Shown here one piece after another: positions 43,426-53,311 of a DNA stretch of 64,000 bases. Under the pieces are notes generated by a model that worked only from the letters and a program-made list of their open reading frames with translations, was not told where the DNA came from and did no database searches. A program made the translations under genes and the position numbers. Location of the stretch: assembly GCF_004343605.1 (NCBI RefSeq), contig NZ_POSF01000013.1, positions 186,001 to 250,000 on the forward strand, written 5' to 3'. Numbering within the stretch: the stretch's first letter is position 1; each line of letters opens with the position of its first letter. The DNA is from Dehalobacter sp. 12DCB1. GTDB lineage: Bacteria; Bacillota; Desulfitobacteriia; Desulfitobacteriales; Syntrophobotulaceae.

Positions 43426-46400
43426 ATGAAAATACAGAATTTTAATAAAGTGCTGGTCGCAAACAGGGGAGAAATTGCGATTAGGGTTTTTCGGGCCTGC
43501 AAAGAGCTCGGGATCAGAACCGTTGCTATTTATTCGGAAGAAGACAAATACGCTTTGTTCAGAGCGAAAGCGGATGAATCCTACCTGATTGGTGAGAAAA
43601 AGAAGCCGATCGAAGTATACTTAAGCATTGGTGAAATTATTAACCTCGCTCTAAAAAAGGGCGTCGACGCCATTCATCCCGGCTATGGCTTCCTATCCGA
43701 AAACCCGGAATTCGCGGAAAAGTGTGAGGAAGCCGGTATTGTTTATATCGGACCGTCTGTTCATACACTTGAAAATCTTGGGGATAAAATCAAATCCAAA
43801 CTGCTAGCCCAAAATGTAGGAGTTCCTGTCATTCCCGGCGTGGACAAACCGATGACTTCCGTGGACGAAGCTGTGGTCTTTGCCGAAAAATATGGATATC
43901 CCGTGATTCTGAAAGCGGCAGCAGGTGGCGGCGGAAGAGGGATGCGCGTCGTCTACAGTGAAAAGGACCTGGAGCGTGAATTTAATAATGCCAGAACAGA
44001 GGCTAAGAAGGCTTTTGGCATTGAAGATATTTTTATTGAGAAATACCTGGAAAGACCCAAACACATTGAAGTTCAAATTCTGGCCGACAAGTACGGCAAT
44101 ATCGTTCATCTGTATGAGCGGGACTGCTCCGTGCAGCGCCGCCATCAGAAAATTCTCGAATTTACGCCGGCTTTTTCGATTCCCCAGGAAGTCAGAGATC
44201 GCCTGTATCAGGATGCGCTTAAACTTTCCAGAGCTGTCAATTATGTTAATGCAGGCACTGCGGAGTTTCTGGTTGACAAGCACGGCAACCACTATTTTAT
44301 TGAAATGAATCCCCGGATCCAAGTCGAGCACACAATCACTGAGATGACGACAGGGATCGATATTGTTCAGAGCCAGATTTTGATCGCTCAGGGCTACCCG
44401 CTAAATTCAAAAGAAATCGGGATTTCGTCCCAGGAATCGGTGGTTCCGCGCGGATACTCTATCCAGTGCAGAATTACCACGGAAGATCCGCTCTCAAACT
44501 TTATGCCGGATACAGGAAAAATTGACGTATACCGGACCAGTTCCGGTTTCGGCATCCGGCTCGACGGCGGTAATGGCTACACCGGCGCAAACATCTCACC
44601 TTACTATGACAGCCTGCTCGTTAAAATTATCTCCTGGGCCAGAACGTTTGAAGGAACCACGCAAAAAGCAATTCGTTCCGTTAAGGAAATGAATGTCAAA
44701 GGGGTCAAGACCAACGAAGCCTTCCTTATCAATGTCATGAATCACGAGAAATTCTTAAGCGGAGAATGTGATACCCATTTTATCGATGACACACCGGAGC
44801 TTTTTGACATCAAACCCAAAAAGGATTACGAAACAAAGCTTCTAAAATATATCGGCGAAAAAATTGTCAACGAAGTCAAGAGCACCAAGAAAGACTATAA
44901 CATCGCCCCAGTCCCAAAAATTGAACTGCCTTCCGAACGTACAGGAATCAGAGACATCCTGCAGCAGCGCGGTGCTGACGGCTTCGTATCCTGGGTCAAA
45001 GACCAGAACAAACTACTGCTGACCGACACGACTTTCCGGGACGCGCACCAGTCCCTGCTGGCAACGCGGGTTCGGACCAAGGATCTTGTCTCGATTGCCG
45101 AAGCGACTTCCGTCCTGGCCAGTGATCTGTTCTCCATGGAAATGTGGGGCGGAGCTACGTTTGATGTTGCCTACCGCTTTTTACGGGAATCCCCCTGGCG
45201 CAGGCTGCAAAAACTCAGACAGCTCATCCCGAATATCCCGTTCCAGATGCTGATCCGTGGCGCCAATGCCGTAGGATATACCAACTATCCCGATAACCTG
45301 ATCCGAGCCTTTATCCAGGAAGCCGCAGTACAAGGCATTGATATCTTCAGGATCTTTGACAGCCTGAACTGGCTGAAAGGCATGGAAGTGGCTTTTGATG
45401 AAGTGATGAAGACCGGGAAAATAGCAGAAGTATGTTTATGCTATACCGGGGATATCCTCGATGAAAGCAAAGAAAAATACTCGCTGAACTATTACCTGAA
45501 GATGGCGAAAGAAATCGAGAAGATGGGCGCCCATATACTTGGCATCAAAGATATGTCCGGTCTGCTGAAACCCTATGCCGCAGCTAAACTGATCAAAGCC
45601 CTGAAGCAGGAAATATCCATTCCGATTCACCTGCATACGCATGATACCAGCGGAAACGCTGTCGCCACAATTCTGATGGCGGCCGAAGCAGGGGTGGACA
45701 TCGTCGATGCGGCGCTCAGTCCAATGGCAGGGACTACAAGCCAGCCTTCCATGGATTCAATCATTGCTGCGCTCCGCAATACCAAGATGGATCCGGGAAT
45801 GGACCTCGATGATATTCAAAAGCTCTGCAATTACTGGAGTGAAGCCAGAACGTTCTATGAGCAGTTTGAATCCGGACTGAAATCCGGAACTGCTGAAATA
45901 TACAAATATGAGATCCCTGGAGGCCAGTATTCCAATTTAAAGCCACAGGTGGAAAGTTTTGGTCTTGGCCACAAATTTGATGAAGTCAAAGCGATGTATA
46001 TAGAGGTCAATCAGATTCTCGGTGACATCGTCAAGGTTACCCCTACCTCCAAAGTGGTTGGAGATATGGCCATCTTTATGGTCCAGAACGGACTGACCAG
46101 AAGAAATCTGCTTGAAAAGGGAAAAGCGCTTGCGTTTCCCGACTCAGTCGTCGACTATTTCAAAGGGATGATGGGCCAGCCGGAGGGCGGTTTCCCAGAA
46201 GAGCTGCAGAAAATTGTTCTGAAAGGACAGGATCCGATTACCTGCCGGCCCGGTGAAATTCTTGAAGCGGTCGATTTTGAAAAAATCAATAAAAAGCTCC
46301 AGGAAGAATACCATATAGAGCCCAATATCCGGAACGCCTTGAGCTATGCACTTTATCCAAAAGTATACAGCGATTATCTCAGATCCCTGGATGAATTCGG

Positions 46401-46860
46401 GCATCTCTATAACCTGGAAAGCCACGTCTTTTTCTACGGATTGAAAGAAGGCGAGACCAGCGAAATCGAACTTGACGAAGGCAAGACCATGATCTTGAAG
46501 TTGGTTGAAGTCCGCGATGTGGATGAAGAAGGCTATAAGACGCTGCTTTTTGAGATCAACGGTAACAGAAGAGAAGTACGGATCTTTGACCGAAACTTTG
46601 AAGAAAAAGAAAAGGTCTCCGTCACACTGATGGCAGACCCGAATAATCCAAAGGAAATCGCCTCATCGATCACCGGAATTATCTCCAAAGTATTTGTCAA
46701 AGAAAACGAAAAAATTATCAATAAACAAAGCATGCTGATCATTGAGGCCATGAAAATGGAGACAAATATTATGGCCCCAACGGACGGAGAAATCGAAAGC
46801 ATCCTAATCAGCGAAGGCCAGCAGGTAAAATCCGGTCAACTGATTATTAAACTAAAGTAA
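43426..46860 (+). CDS. pyc: Pyruvate carboxylase
   Basis: 1144-residue single-chain anaplerotic enzyme making oxaloacetate from pyruvate and bicarbonate. Domains in order: biotin carboxylase (about 5-455; KAAAGGGGRGMR ATP loop, EMNPRIQVEHTITEM), carboxyltransferase (about 530-800; TDTTFRDAHQSLLATRVRT and HLHTHDTSGNA metal site), conserved C-terminal linker, and biotin carrier with Lys1110 in IEAMKMETN. Full length, all catalytic motifs intact. AAAGGAG precedes ATG 43426. Own promoter and terminator, so monocistronic. Confidence 0.97.
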   Translation: MKIQNFNKVLVANRGEIAIRVFRACKELGIRTVAIYSEEDKYALFRAKADESYLIGEKKKPIEVYLSIGEIINLALKKGVDAIHPGYGFLSENPEFAEKCEEAGIVYIGPSVHTLENLGDKIKSKLLAQNVGVPVIPGVDKPMTSVDEAVVFAEKYGYPVILKAAAGGGGRGMRVVYSEKDLEREFNNARTEAKKAFGIEDIFIEKYLERPKHIEVQILADKYGNIVHLYERDCSVQRRHQKILEFTPAFSIPQEVRDRLYQDALKLSRAVNYVNAGTAEFLVDKHGNHYFIEMNPRIQVEHTITEMTTGIDIVQSQILIAQGYPLNSKEIGISSQESVVPRGYSIQCRITTEDPLSNFMPDTGKIDVYRTSSGFGIRLDGGNGYTGANISPYYDSLLVKIISWARTFEGTTQKAIRSVKEMNVKGVKTNEAFLINVMNHEKFLSGECDTHFIDDTPELFDIKPKKDYETKLLKYIGEKIVNEVKSTKKDYNIAPVPKIELPSERTGIRDILQQRGADGFVSWVKDQNKLLLTDTTFRDAHQSLLATRVRTKDLVSIAEATSVLASDLFSMEMWGGATFDVAYRFLRESPWRRLQKLRQLIPNIPFQMLIRGANAVGYTNYPDNLIRAFIQEAAVQGIDIFRIFDSLNWLKGMEVAFDEVMKTGKIAEVCLCYTGDILDESKEKYSLNYYLKMAKEIEKMGAHILGIKDMSGLLKPYAAAKLIKALKQEISIPIHLHTHDTSGNAVATILMAAEAGVDIVDAALSPMAGTTSQPSMDSIIAALRNTKMDPGMDLDDIQKLCNYWSEARTFYEQFESGLKSGTAEIYKYEIPGGQYSNLKPQVESFGLGHKFDEVKAMYIEVNQILGDIVKVTPTSKVVGDMAIFMVQNGLTRRNLLEKGKALAFPDSVVDYFKGMMGQPEGGFPEELQKIVLKGQDPITCRPGEILEAVDFEKINKKLQEEYHIEPNIRNALSYALYPKVYSDYLRSLDEFGHLYNLESHVFFYGLKEGETSEIELDEGKTMILKLVEVRDVDEEGYKTLLFEINGNRREVRIFDRNFEEKEKVSVTLMADPNNPKEIASSITGIISKVFVKENEKIINKQSMLIIEAMKMETNIMAPTDGEIESILISEGQQVKSGQLIIKLK

Positions 46861-46865
46861 AAAGA

Positions 46866-46938
46866 AAACCCGGCATAACAGAGTCCGAAGAGCGACACAA
46901 TGTGCCCGCCTCGACATCTGTAATACCGGGTGTTTTTT
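46866..46938. terminator. Bidirectional branched terminator
   Basis: Outer stem ACCCGG / CCGGGT, inner ACAGA / TCTGT and a GC-rich apical region, with TTTTTT to the right and, on the minus strand, TTTTCTTTTT. It separates the convergent pyc and chemoreceptor-like genes. Confidence 0.7.
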
Positions 46939-46951
46939 CAATCATGGTTAT

Positions 46952-47773
46952 TTACAATTTGGCAGCCGTATCTTTTACCGTCTCCGCCAGCTTCCGCAAG
47001 TGATCGATCGTGGCTGCATTTTCCTGAGTGGCCGCAGCCTGCTGCTGGGCGATCTGTCCCGATTCTTCAGCTGCATTGGTCATGTCGGTGACCGCCGAAG
47101 AAATCGACTCAATAATCTGCCGGACTTCTTCCGCTGCTTTTTTACTGTTTTCGGCTAACTTCCTGATTTCCTGGGCAACTACGCCGAACCCGCGGCCGTG
47201 TTCCCCGGCCCGGGCCGATTCAATCGCGGCATTTAGACCAAGCATATTCGTCTGATTCGAGATGTTTGTGATGGTGTTGATAATGACTTCAGTTTCATTA
47301 ATTTTCTGGTTAGATTCCTGCGCCTTTACGGAGAGGGCTTGACCGACTTCGGCCAGTCTCCCGGCACCCATGGCGATCTCCTCGACCGCTGAGGCAATCT
47401 GATCCAGATAATTGGACAGCTGTACAGCTACCTCATTAACATCCTGCTGTTTCTTCCTTCCGGTCGCACATACCACCGTCCCGACAGGACTTCCGTTTTC
47501 ATCAGGTATCGGTATATTAACTCCGCGAAACAACGTCCCGATCCGGACATTAAACACGGTCTTCCTGTTCTCTTTCATACATTTTTCGGTAGCTGTTCCC
47601 AAAACTTCATTACCGACTTCAATACCAATAGTAAGCTCTTCTCCCTCGGTTGCCTGAAGATACTTTTTCCCATCCGTCACGTATAAGGCCATGTCAGGAG
47701 GAAGAGCCTTAACAACATAAGGCAATATGCCGCAGAGTGCGTTAATTGCATCTTGTCCCTTGAGCAATTCCAT
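46952..47773 (-). CDS. Soluble methyl-accepting chemotaxis-like protein
   Basis: 273 residues without membrane helices. The N-terminal 110 residues form a small sensor-like domain ([25 protein letters not shown] end) and the rest is an MCP signalling coiled coil with the hairpin-tip motif [38 protein letters not shown]. The signalling domain is short, so it is a cytosolic receptor of the short class. The ligand is unknown; no che genes are nearby. Confidence 0.85.
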   Translation of the reverse strand: MELLKGQDAINALCGILPYVVKALPPDMALYVTDGKKYLQATEGEELTIGIEVGNEVLGTATEKCMKENRKTVFNVRIGTLFRGVNIPIPDENGSPVGTVVCATGRKKQQDVNEVAVQLSNYLDQIASAVEEIAMGAGRLAEVGQALSVKAQESNQKINETEVIINTITNISNQTNMLGLNAAIESARAGEHGRGFGVVAQEIRKLAENSKKAAEEVRQIIESISSAVTDMTNAAEESGQIAQQQAAATQENAATIDHLRKLAETVKDTAAKL

Positions 47774-47882
47774 TCTATTCCACCCTTACTCGAACAATTA
47801 TTTGTACTTTATTTGGTATTCGACGCAATTAAGGCAATTCCTTTTTGTTAAAAAAATAACTTGTATATTCAACTTGAAAAAG

Positions 47883-47914
47883 AAGTCCGCTCAGCTTTTC
47901 TTCTGGCTAAGCGG
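47883..47914 (-). terminator. Terminator of the tail operon
   Basis: CCGCTCAGC / GCTAAGCGG with a T-rich 10-nt loop; on the minus strand it is followed by CTTCTTTTTC. It overlaps the stop codon of the xhlA-like gene. Confidence 0.7.
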
Positions 47915-48275
47915 GCAGTATTTGAATGTACCAGATAAAAAAGCCTGCAAGCAGGAGGAATACTGTCGTAGCAGTCCATCTGAGAATTGACAGGATTCCT
48001 TTAACTGAAGCTGCCAGGCTTTCAATATCTTTTTCTTTTTTGACGCACTCCATCTCCTGCTCTTTCATCCTTTCGTCGTGACTGCTAAGCATCTCCTTAA
48101 TATCAAAGCTAAACTCCATTAACTGCTCGCACAAACTGTCTAGCCGTTTGGATTCCAGTACAGAGGAAGATTCCAAAATAGCCAGCCGCTCATCATGCTT
48201 CTGGAGTGTCTCTTCATGATCCTTCAATCTTTCTTCCAGTCCTTTCTTTCTCTTCTCAATCCCGTTGACAGCCAT
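47907..48275 (-). CDS. xhlA: XhlA-like haemolysin/holin accessory protein
   Basis: 122 residues, mostly charged coiled coil (HEETLQKHDERLAILESS repeats) ending in one membrane helix (about 98-118, TATTVFLLLAGFFIWYIQIL). This is the XhlA architecture of PBSX lysis cassettes. It is the last gene of the tail operon. GGGAGGAAAGG precedes ATG 48275. Confidence 0.75.
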   Translation of the reverse strand: MAVNGIEKRKKGLEERLKDHEETLQKHDERLAILESSSVLESKRLDSLCEQLMEFSFDIKEMLSSHDERMKEQEMECVKKEKDIESLAASVKGILSILRWTATTVFLLLAGFFIWYIQILPA

Positions 48276-48298
48276 GACCCTTTCCTCCCTTCTTTTTC

Positions 48299-48676
48299 TT
48301 ATTGCAACACCTCGCTGATCAGAGTATTGTCCTGGTCATAGGTCAGGAGATAGGTCTTGATTGCCTTGGCGGTTACGCCGTCTTCGTGATAATAGGTATC
48401 CGTCCGGACGGAATAATACGGCGGAGTTCCCCCGCTGAAGACCGACCGCTTGGCAAGCGTCCCATTCTCCCGTTTCCACTGCAGCTCAACAAAGACACCA
48501 AAAGCGTCTTTGTTGAGCTTATACAGGCTTAAACATTCCAAATGCGCTATCCGGTCCGAAAAATGTTCCGTAAGCGCATTGTCGATCACATCCAGGTTGT
48601 CGTTATAGTCTCTTAGCTCCATCTGTTCTGTTTCGGTGGGTTTTTTTAGATAGAGTTTCGGGGTGAAGAACGGCAT
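48299..48676 (-). CDS. Small tail-associated protein of unknown function
   Basis: 125 residues starting MPFFTPKLYLKKPTETEQMELRDYNDNLDVID, a helical N-terminus typical of proteins linked to phage fibres, then a beta-rich part. AGGAGGTC precedes ATG 48676. No named family recognised. Its position after the fibre genes suggests a fibre or receptor-binding accessory. Confidence 0.6.
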   Translation of the reverse strand: MPFFTPKLYLKKPTETEQMELRDYNDNLDVIDNALTEHFSDRIAHLECLSLYKLNKDAFGVFVELQWKRENGTLAKRSVFSGGTPPYYSVRTDTYYHEDGVTAKAIKTYLLTYDQDNTLISEVLQ

Positions 48677-48804
48677 TATGGTTGACCTCCTAATAAACTT
48701 TATAAATCATCCAGCCAGACATTAAAGGGCATCAGAAAAAACCAAAGGATAGCGAATCGAGGGCATATCTGACCATAGACATTTCCCTGTTTCTCGGTAC
48801 AATC

Positions 48805-49065
48805 CTATATCCCAAGGCCGAGCCAAACATTGAGGATCATCCCGGATAAAAATTCAACCGCCAGAACGATGACGGTCCCGATGAGGCATTGTTGCCAAAT
48901 TTTGAGGCTGTAATACTTCAAATGATAGTTTAGTTGGCCAACTAGCACCGTAGCTGTACCGCAGACGAAAAGCATTGATATATTTGTCCAACCTCTGGCG
49001 AAGCCCTCCATTGTCAGGTAAGTCATCCCCAGGATAAAGAAAAGGAACAACTGCTTCTTAATCAT
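48805..49065 (-). CDS. Small membrane protein (CmpB/holin-like) ended by in-frame TAG
   Basis: 86-residue protein from MIKKQLFLFFILGMTYL with three hydrophobic helices, GGTGATCATT before ATG 49065. It resembles the small phage-encoded proteins of the putative ABC-transporter type IV (CmpB) family. The frame stops at TAG (48805-48807), but the same frame continues for 34 codons (GNVYGQICP, FAILWFFLMPFNVWLDDL) to TAA at 48700, and that continuation looks like the normal C-terminus of the family, where Trp of WDY would stand at the TAG. It is a nonsense mutation or a suppressed UAG. A frame to 49179 overlaps the previous gene and is rejected. Confidence 0.6.
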   Translation of the reverse strand: MIKKQLFLFFILGMTYLTMEGFARGWTNISMLFVCGTATVLVGQLNYHLKYYSLKIWQQCLIGTVIVLAVEFLSGMILNVWLGLGI

Positions 49066-49070
49066 AATGA

Positions 49071-49748
49071 TCACCCAATTCCGAGCAGGGTGTTCATGTT
49101 TGTAAGCATGTCTTCCGGCAACTGGCTTCTGTAGGTTATGGCTGTCACTTCTTCGATAGTCGTACAACGCTTTACCCATGCGGCTAAGTAATTATAATAT
49201 GTTGTATTATAAGTGACATGAGCTTTCCCGGCAGCAATAATTGCTGAAAGCTCCTCAGCAGAAAAGTTCCTGCATAATGTACTGTCAGCATGATAAGGGA
49301 AGCCTGTAGCTCCGCCTGCCAGCTCGATACCGATAGCAGAAAGGTTCATCTGATCTTCTTCCTTCAAAGAAAAGTGTTCAACTCCCTGCGAAGTTGTAAC
49401 ATCAATACCCGCGTAGATTGCTTCTTTGCACGCTTTTGAAAGCTCATAGAGCTTATTTTCCTGATAGTCAACAAATGTTACTGGGGGAGTAATTGGCGGC
49501 ATTTCTCCAAGATTCTTCTTTAAATCAATAAGTTCTTGCTCTGGAGTTTTACGTTCGACATAATTCTGGCTGAGATAAAATCCCCGTGATTTGCTGTAAC
49601 AGTATTTTTGGGGAGCGACTTCAGAAGGTGCTTCGACGTCAAAAACCTCACCCATTGGATAGATGCAGCCATTGATCAATTTACCATTCTCTTTCTGTTC
49701 ATAAGAATCCATAATGGATATAACTATTTCATTTTCGACCAAAATCAT
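49071..49748 (-). CDS. Tail fibre-associated protein, DUF4376-like C-terminus
   Basis: 225 residues. The N-terminal half is short beta and linker sequence (INGCIYPMGEVFDVEAP). The C-terminal half (about 95-225) resembles DUF4376: KEAIYAGIDVTTSQGVEHFSLKEEDQMNL, then HVTYNTTYYNYLAAWV and a final helix. Such proteins follow fibre genes in PBSX-type cassettes, where they may aid fibre assembly. It follows the fibre by 6 nt. Confidence 0.65.
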   Translation of the reverse strand: MILVENEIVISIMDSYEQKENGKLINGCIYPMGEVFDVEAPSEVAPQKYCYSKSRGFYLSQNYVERKTPEQELIDLKKNLGEMPPITPPVTFVDYQENKLYELSKACKEAIYAGIDVTTSQGVEHFSLKEEDQMNLSAIGIELAGGATGFPYHADSTLCRNFSAEELSAIIAAGKAHVTYNTTYYNYLAAWVKRCTTIEEVTAITYRSQLPEDMLTNMNTLLGIG

Positions 49749-49754
49749 ATTTAA

Positions 49755-51638
49755 TTACCTCCAATCGTAACATGTAATTGTCTGTCCAATCGTACCGCCA
49801 TTTACAGCAACACCCTCACCCTTTTTAATGAAAGTTATATCGGAAACTGTCAAATAACCGTTATTACTACTGTCATTTCTAATAACAACAAAATATTTTG
49901 CACTTTGCATTTTAATAAGGATTTCCATAGATGTACTATTTGTTGTGTATGTGCTTGCAGTTCCGACACTAATTGTCACATTATTTATAATAAACAAAAT
50001 TGTTTTACTTGTATAACCATAAGTTACCCTAACAACGTTAGTATCAAATAATGCAATAGCAAGGTCTTGAACTGTCATGCTACTTTCAAAAACAACAGAT
50101 GTATTAACTATAATATTCGTATCAGAAATACTTAAAATAACCGCTGTACCGTAATTACTATTGCTAACATCTTTATAAGCAAATATAACGCGACTAGAAT
50201 CTAAAGGAAGTGAGCCACGATCAAGTATATTAAAACTGGCGGTGTGAGTGTCAATATTAACTGCCGTTCCTCCTGATATACTTGTATCAGATACCGTTAA
50301 AACTTTTGCTCGTATATAGTAAGTTGTTGACACAAACGATTCATATATTAACAAGGCTTTTGTTGTTGATAATATACTAAGCGTTGTGCCACCTTGATAA
50401 CCGTCTGTCGCAGAATTAAAGATTGTTCCATTTGTCAATGTTGTATCGGTACAACTCAATGTACACGTTGCAACGGTTGTATTATATGCCCAGCTGCAAA
50501 TTAACTTGTTTGTGTCTATTAATCTAAGACTTAAACTACTTGCCATGTATGTGCCATCTGTATACAAGTTTAACGCGGTATTAAGTGTAGGCGTTGTACC
50601 TGAAACCGTTATTACTCTTGCATATACATAATAATTATTTGGTTGTGTAAAATACAAGAGAACAGCTTTATTTGTATCCAGTTTTGCTAGTGATGTACCG
50701 AGGCAATAAGCGACGCTTGTTGTCACCGGAGTGCCTACAGTTACAGTTAAACCCGTTATTGTTAAAACAACAACTTTCATAGTGTAGCTGCTTAATTGTT
50801 CAACATAGGACACAAGTATTTTATAATCGTCAATTAAAACTGCGCTTATTGCCTGTGAATATGCTGAATTAACTACAGTGTTTGATACTTGATAAGTTGC
50901 GCTAACGGGAGACGCTTTTTCATTGATAAATTTGACCAAATCACCAGTCTCAATCGTATTGTCTGTAACCTCATAACTACCAATAATACTACCAAGCGGT
51001 TCTGGAAGCATTCCTGTTACACCAAATATAGATACACCTGCCTTAATGTTTGCCGCCACAAAATCAGCATCCGTTATTGTTACCTTGTCATCCACACCAT
51101 CCCTGTACCCTTCTGAAGCAAGCAATTTTAAGGTTGTTCCAGAAACAGCACTAGAAAGTGCGGCTGTTTCTCCAGCTCTGTTGGGCATAGTTCCTGTATA
51201 AGTTCCGTTGTCATTTGTAAATGTATCTCCGGCTAGTACGTGACTGACAACGGCAGTTCCCTCACCACTAGCTTTGATAAAAAAACAGTCACCGATTTCA
51301 TCGTACCAAATGGTATAAGCCTTGCCAGTGACAAGGCTTGGTGTATCTGTAGTGTTAGGCTTGTATAACGGTTTGTTGTTTATGGTTGTGGCAGCTCCAT
51401 TATTATTTGCTGAAGCAATAAATGTTTTGGGGTGTCCATCTTCCAAAATTACGTTTGTAAGAGTAATTGCTGTAGCCGTTCCTCCTGCTGTTTGGTATAC
51501 ATAATCCGCCTTATGCTCCGCTAACGCATTCCCAATATTGGTATCAATTGCCTCCACCAAACTATTATGTGCGGCCAAACTGACGTTTTCATTGGCCAAT
51601 GATTTCGGTAAGTTAAATTGAGTCGTATATTCCGGCAT
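49755..51638 (-). CDS. Tail fibre with repetitive beta-rich C-terminal part
   Basis: 627 residues. The N-terminus (1-130) resembles phage fibre heads (ITLTNVILEDGHPKTFIASANN). Residues about 135-215 contain the fibre-linker pattern GTYTGTMPNRAG and GVSIFGVTGMLPEP. Residues about 240-610 contain roughly 50-residue repeats with the pattern (D/S)TNKAVLLY..., YVYARVITVSGTT..., suggesting a beta-propeller-like host-binding region. This part is visibly AT-richer than the baseplate genes, typical of exchanged receptor-binding domains. AAAGGAGCG precedes the ATG. Confidence 0.7.
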   Translation of the reverse strand: MPEYTTQFNLPKSLANENVSLAAHNSLVEAIDTNIGNALAEHKADYVYQTAGGTATAITLTNVILEDGHPKTFIASANNNGAATTINNKPLYKPNTTDTPSLVTGKAYTIWYDEIGDCFFIKASGEGTAVVSHVLAGDTFTNDNGTYTGTMPNRAGETAALSSAVSGTTLKLLASEGYRDGVDDKVTITDADFVAANIKAGVSIFGVTGMLPEPLGSIIGSYEVTDNTIETGDLVKFINEKASPVSATYQVSNTVVNSAYSQAISAVLIDDYKILVSYVEQLSSYTMKVVVLTITGLTVTVGTPVTTSVAYCLGTSLAKLDTNKAVLLYFTQPNNYYVYARVITVSGTTPTLNTALNLYTDGTYMASSLSLRLIDTNKLICSWAYNTTVATCTLSCTDTTLTNGTIFNSATDGYQGGTTLSILSTTKALLIYESFVSTTYYIRAKVLTVSDTSISGGTAVNIDTHTASFNILDRGSLPLDSSRVIFAYKDVSNSNYGTAVILSISDTNIIVNTSVVFESSMTVQDLAIALFDTNVVRVTYGYTSKTILFIINNVTISVGTASTYTTNSTSMEILIKMQSAKYFVVIRNDSSNNGYLTVSDITFIKKGEGVAVNGGTIGQTITCYDWR

Positions 51639-51671
51639 TCTTCTTCGCTCCTTTGTCCTTTATTGTTCATT

Positions 51672-52247
51672 TCAGATTGGTTCCTGCTCCGGATTCCAGG
51701 TTTCAAATTTCGCCCAGGTGAATTGGGCTGCATCCAGCTCAGCCCAGCTTAGCCCTGCCCCATTCAACGCTAACCAGGTCAGATACGTATACAGATACTC
51801 GACCATGAGGTGCGCTGGAATGGCCCGATTAATCGCTGGCTGAAAATCGGACATATTTGGGGGAATACCGTAAATACCGGCAAACTTGATCTGCACTTTG
51901 TTCTGCCCTGGGAGGTCCAGGACATCGACATTCCCATTTTGATAGCTTTCGGCCGTTGCTTCGATTAACGCAGCTGTGGTCGTACCGGCACCCCTAAGTT
52001 TGGCTTTAACAACACTCTGCCTGTAGCTTAACGGTTTGCTTTCATTTACAGAAATTCCAAGATACTCTTCCCAGTATTTGATGCCCCAGGTCGCCGTATC
52101 AACAAAACATTGGGAAAGGACATCCTTGACAGCGTCTTCCGCCAGGCCGGTATCCCGTCCAAAGGATTCCAATACCGATTTGATCGGCTCCTTCTCCGTT
52201 AGCCAGTTAGGAAGATAGGATTTGACGATGGTTATCCGGTCACTCAT
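51672..52247 (-). CDS. xkdU: Baseplate protein XkdU family (DUF2313)
   Basis: 191 residues, YmfQ/XkdU-type wedge protein that links the baseplate to the fibre. Visible family pattern: KSYLPNWLTEKEPIKSVLESFGRD, WGIKYWEEYLGI, YRQSVVKAKLRGAGTTT, ending near LSWAELDAAQFTWAKFETW. It overlaps the baseplate J gene by 4 nt. Confidence 0.8.
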   Translation of the reverse strand: MSDRITIVKSYLPNWLTEKEPIKSVLESFGRDTGLAEDAVKDVLSQCFVDTATWGIKYWEEYLGISVNESKPLSYRQSVVKAKLRGAGTTTAALIEATAESYQNGNVDVLDLPGQNKVQIKFAGIYGIPPNMSDFQPAINRAIPAHLMVEYLYTYLTWLALNGAGLSWAELDAAQFTWAKFETWNPEQEPI

Positions 52248-53311
52248 GCCAGCGTCACCGTCCCAGCTACTGCGACTTGGCAGTTATCAAAGGTAATACC
52301 GATCGCAATATTCGCTGTTCCTCCGTTAACCATAAGTCCGGTATGGTCCAATATCCCGGGGGTCTCGAGCAGTGTACTGCCGATCCTGGCAAAACTAACA
52401 TAATCCTGTTTAAAAGCGATATCTTTCAGGTGATCCGTCAATAGTGCCCGAAAAGAATCTGTCACTTGTCCGAGCGTATAGTTTTCTGCGAGGGTGACAG
52501 TCGCCGCCACATTGATATCGACTCCGGCAGCTGATTCAACCGTCACCTCGGCCCCGACTGGTCTCATTGACTCAATATACGCCGCTGCGGCTACCACTAT
52601 CTCTGCTTCAGCCGGTATTTTCTCCGAATCCACGATAACTACCTTGACGGTCCCGGCTCCATCCCACAATGGAAAAACCTTGGCATCGCCGACTCCGCTT
52701 ACCTCTCCGGCCCATTGCAGGTAATGTGCTGCATTGCCGCTCGTCGCCGGATTCCGTACTTTCAGCAACAGCCTGGAAAGAAGGTCTTCATCGCTTTCCT
52801 GATCTGTCCCTCCGGTTATCGCGCTTTCATTCGTGATTTCCGTGACCCCCTGAAGAGCAACCTGCAATGTTTTGACTGCCCCTGCAGGAACATTGCCTGT
52901 GATTCCCTCCTCCGCTGCCTGAACAGAAATATCGACTGACCCATTGTCCTGGATAACTGCTGCCTTGGTCGATTCAAATCCAATTCCACCGTCGGTCAAA
53001 AAGATTGTTCCCTGGCCGATTGCTACACCCGGATTCCCTGTGACTTTGACGATTCCGGCTGCCTTTACAGCAGCCTTTCTGGTCAGCCCATGTTCTCCAG
53101 CCCTGTAATCGAGATATTGGCCGCTGGTCGTCTGTGCAAAAGCCAGAGTCAAAACTAAATCCAGACTGGTATACAGCTGGGCGATTTCCAACGCTGCAGG
53201 GGACAAAGCATCATGAATAAAACTGCCTTCCGTAGTATCTATCTCGGAAGGTACTTTGCTTTTTAGCCTTTGCAGGATTTCCTCATAAGTTTGTGCTTCA
53301 AACAACGACAT
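52244..53311 (-). CDS. xkdT: Baseplate J-like protein (XkdT)
   Basis: 355 residues, gpJ/XkdT wedge protein of contractile tails. Typical stretches are YEEILQRLKSKVPSEIDTTEGSF, GLTRKAAVKAAGIVKVTG, GGTDQESDEDLLSRLL and the NPATSGNAAHYLQWAGEVSGVGDAKVFPLWDGAGTV core, which identify the family. Full length. Overlaps both neighbours, consistent with tightly coupled baseplate synthesis. Confidence 0.9.
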   Translation of the reverse strand: MSLFEAQTYEEILQRLKSKVPSEIDTTEGSFIHDALSPAALEIAQLYTSLDLVLTLAFAQTTSGQYLDYRAGEHGLTRKAAVKAAGIVKVTGNPGVAIGQGTIFLTDGGIGFESTKAAVIQDNGSVDISVQAAEEGITGNVPAGAVKTLQVALQGVTEITNESAITGGTDQESDEDLLSRLLLKVRNPATSGNAAHYLQWAGEVSGVGDAKVFPLWDGAGTVKVVIVDSEKIPAEAEIVVAAAAYIESMRPVGAEVTVESAAGVDINVAATVTLAENYTLGQVTDSFRALLTDHLKDIAFKQDYVSFARIGSTLLETPGILDHTGLMVNGGTANIAIGITFDNCQVAVAGTVTLA

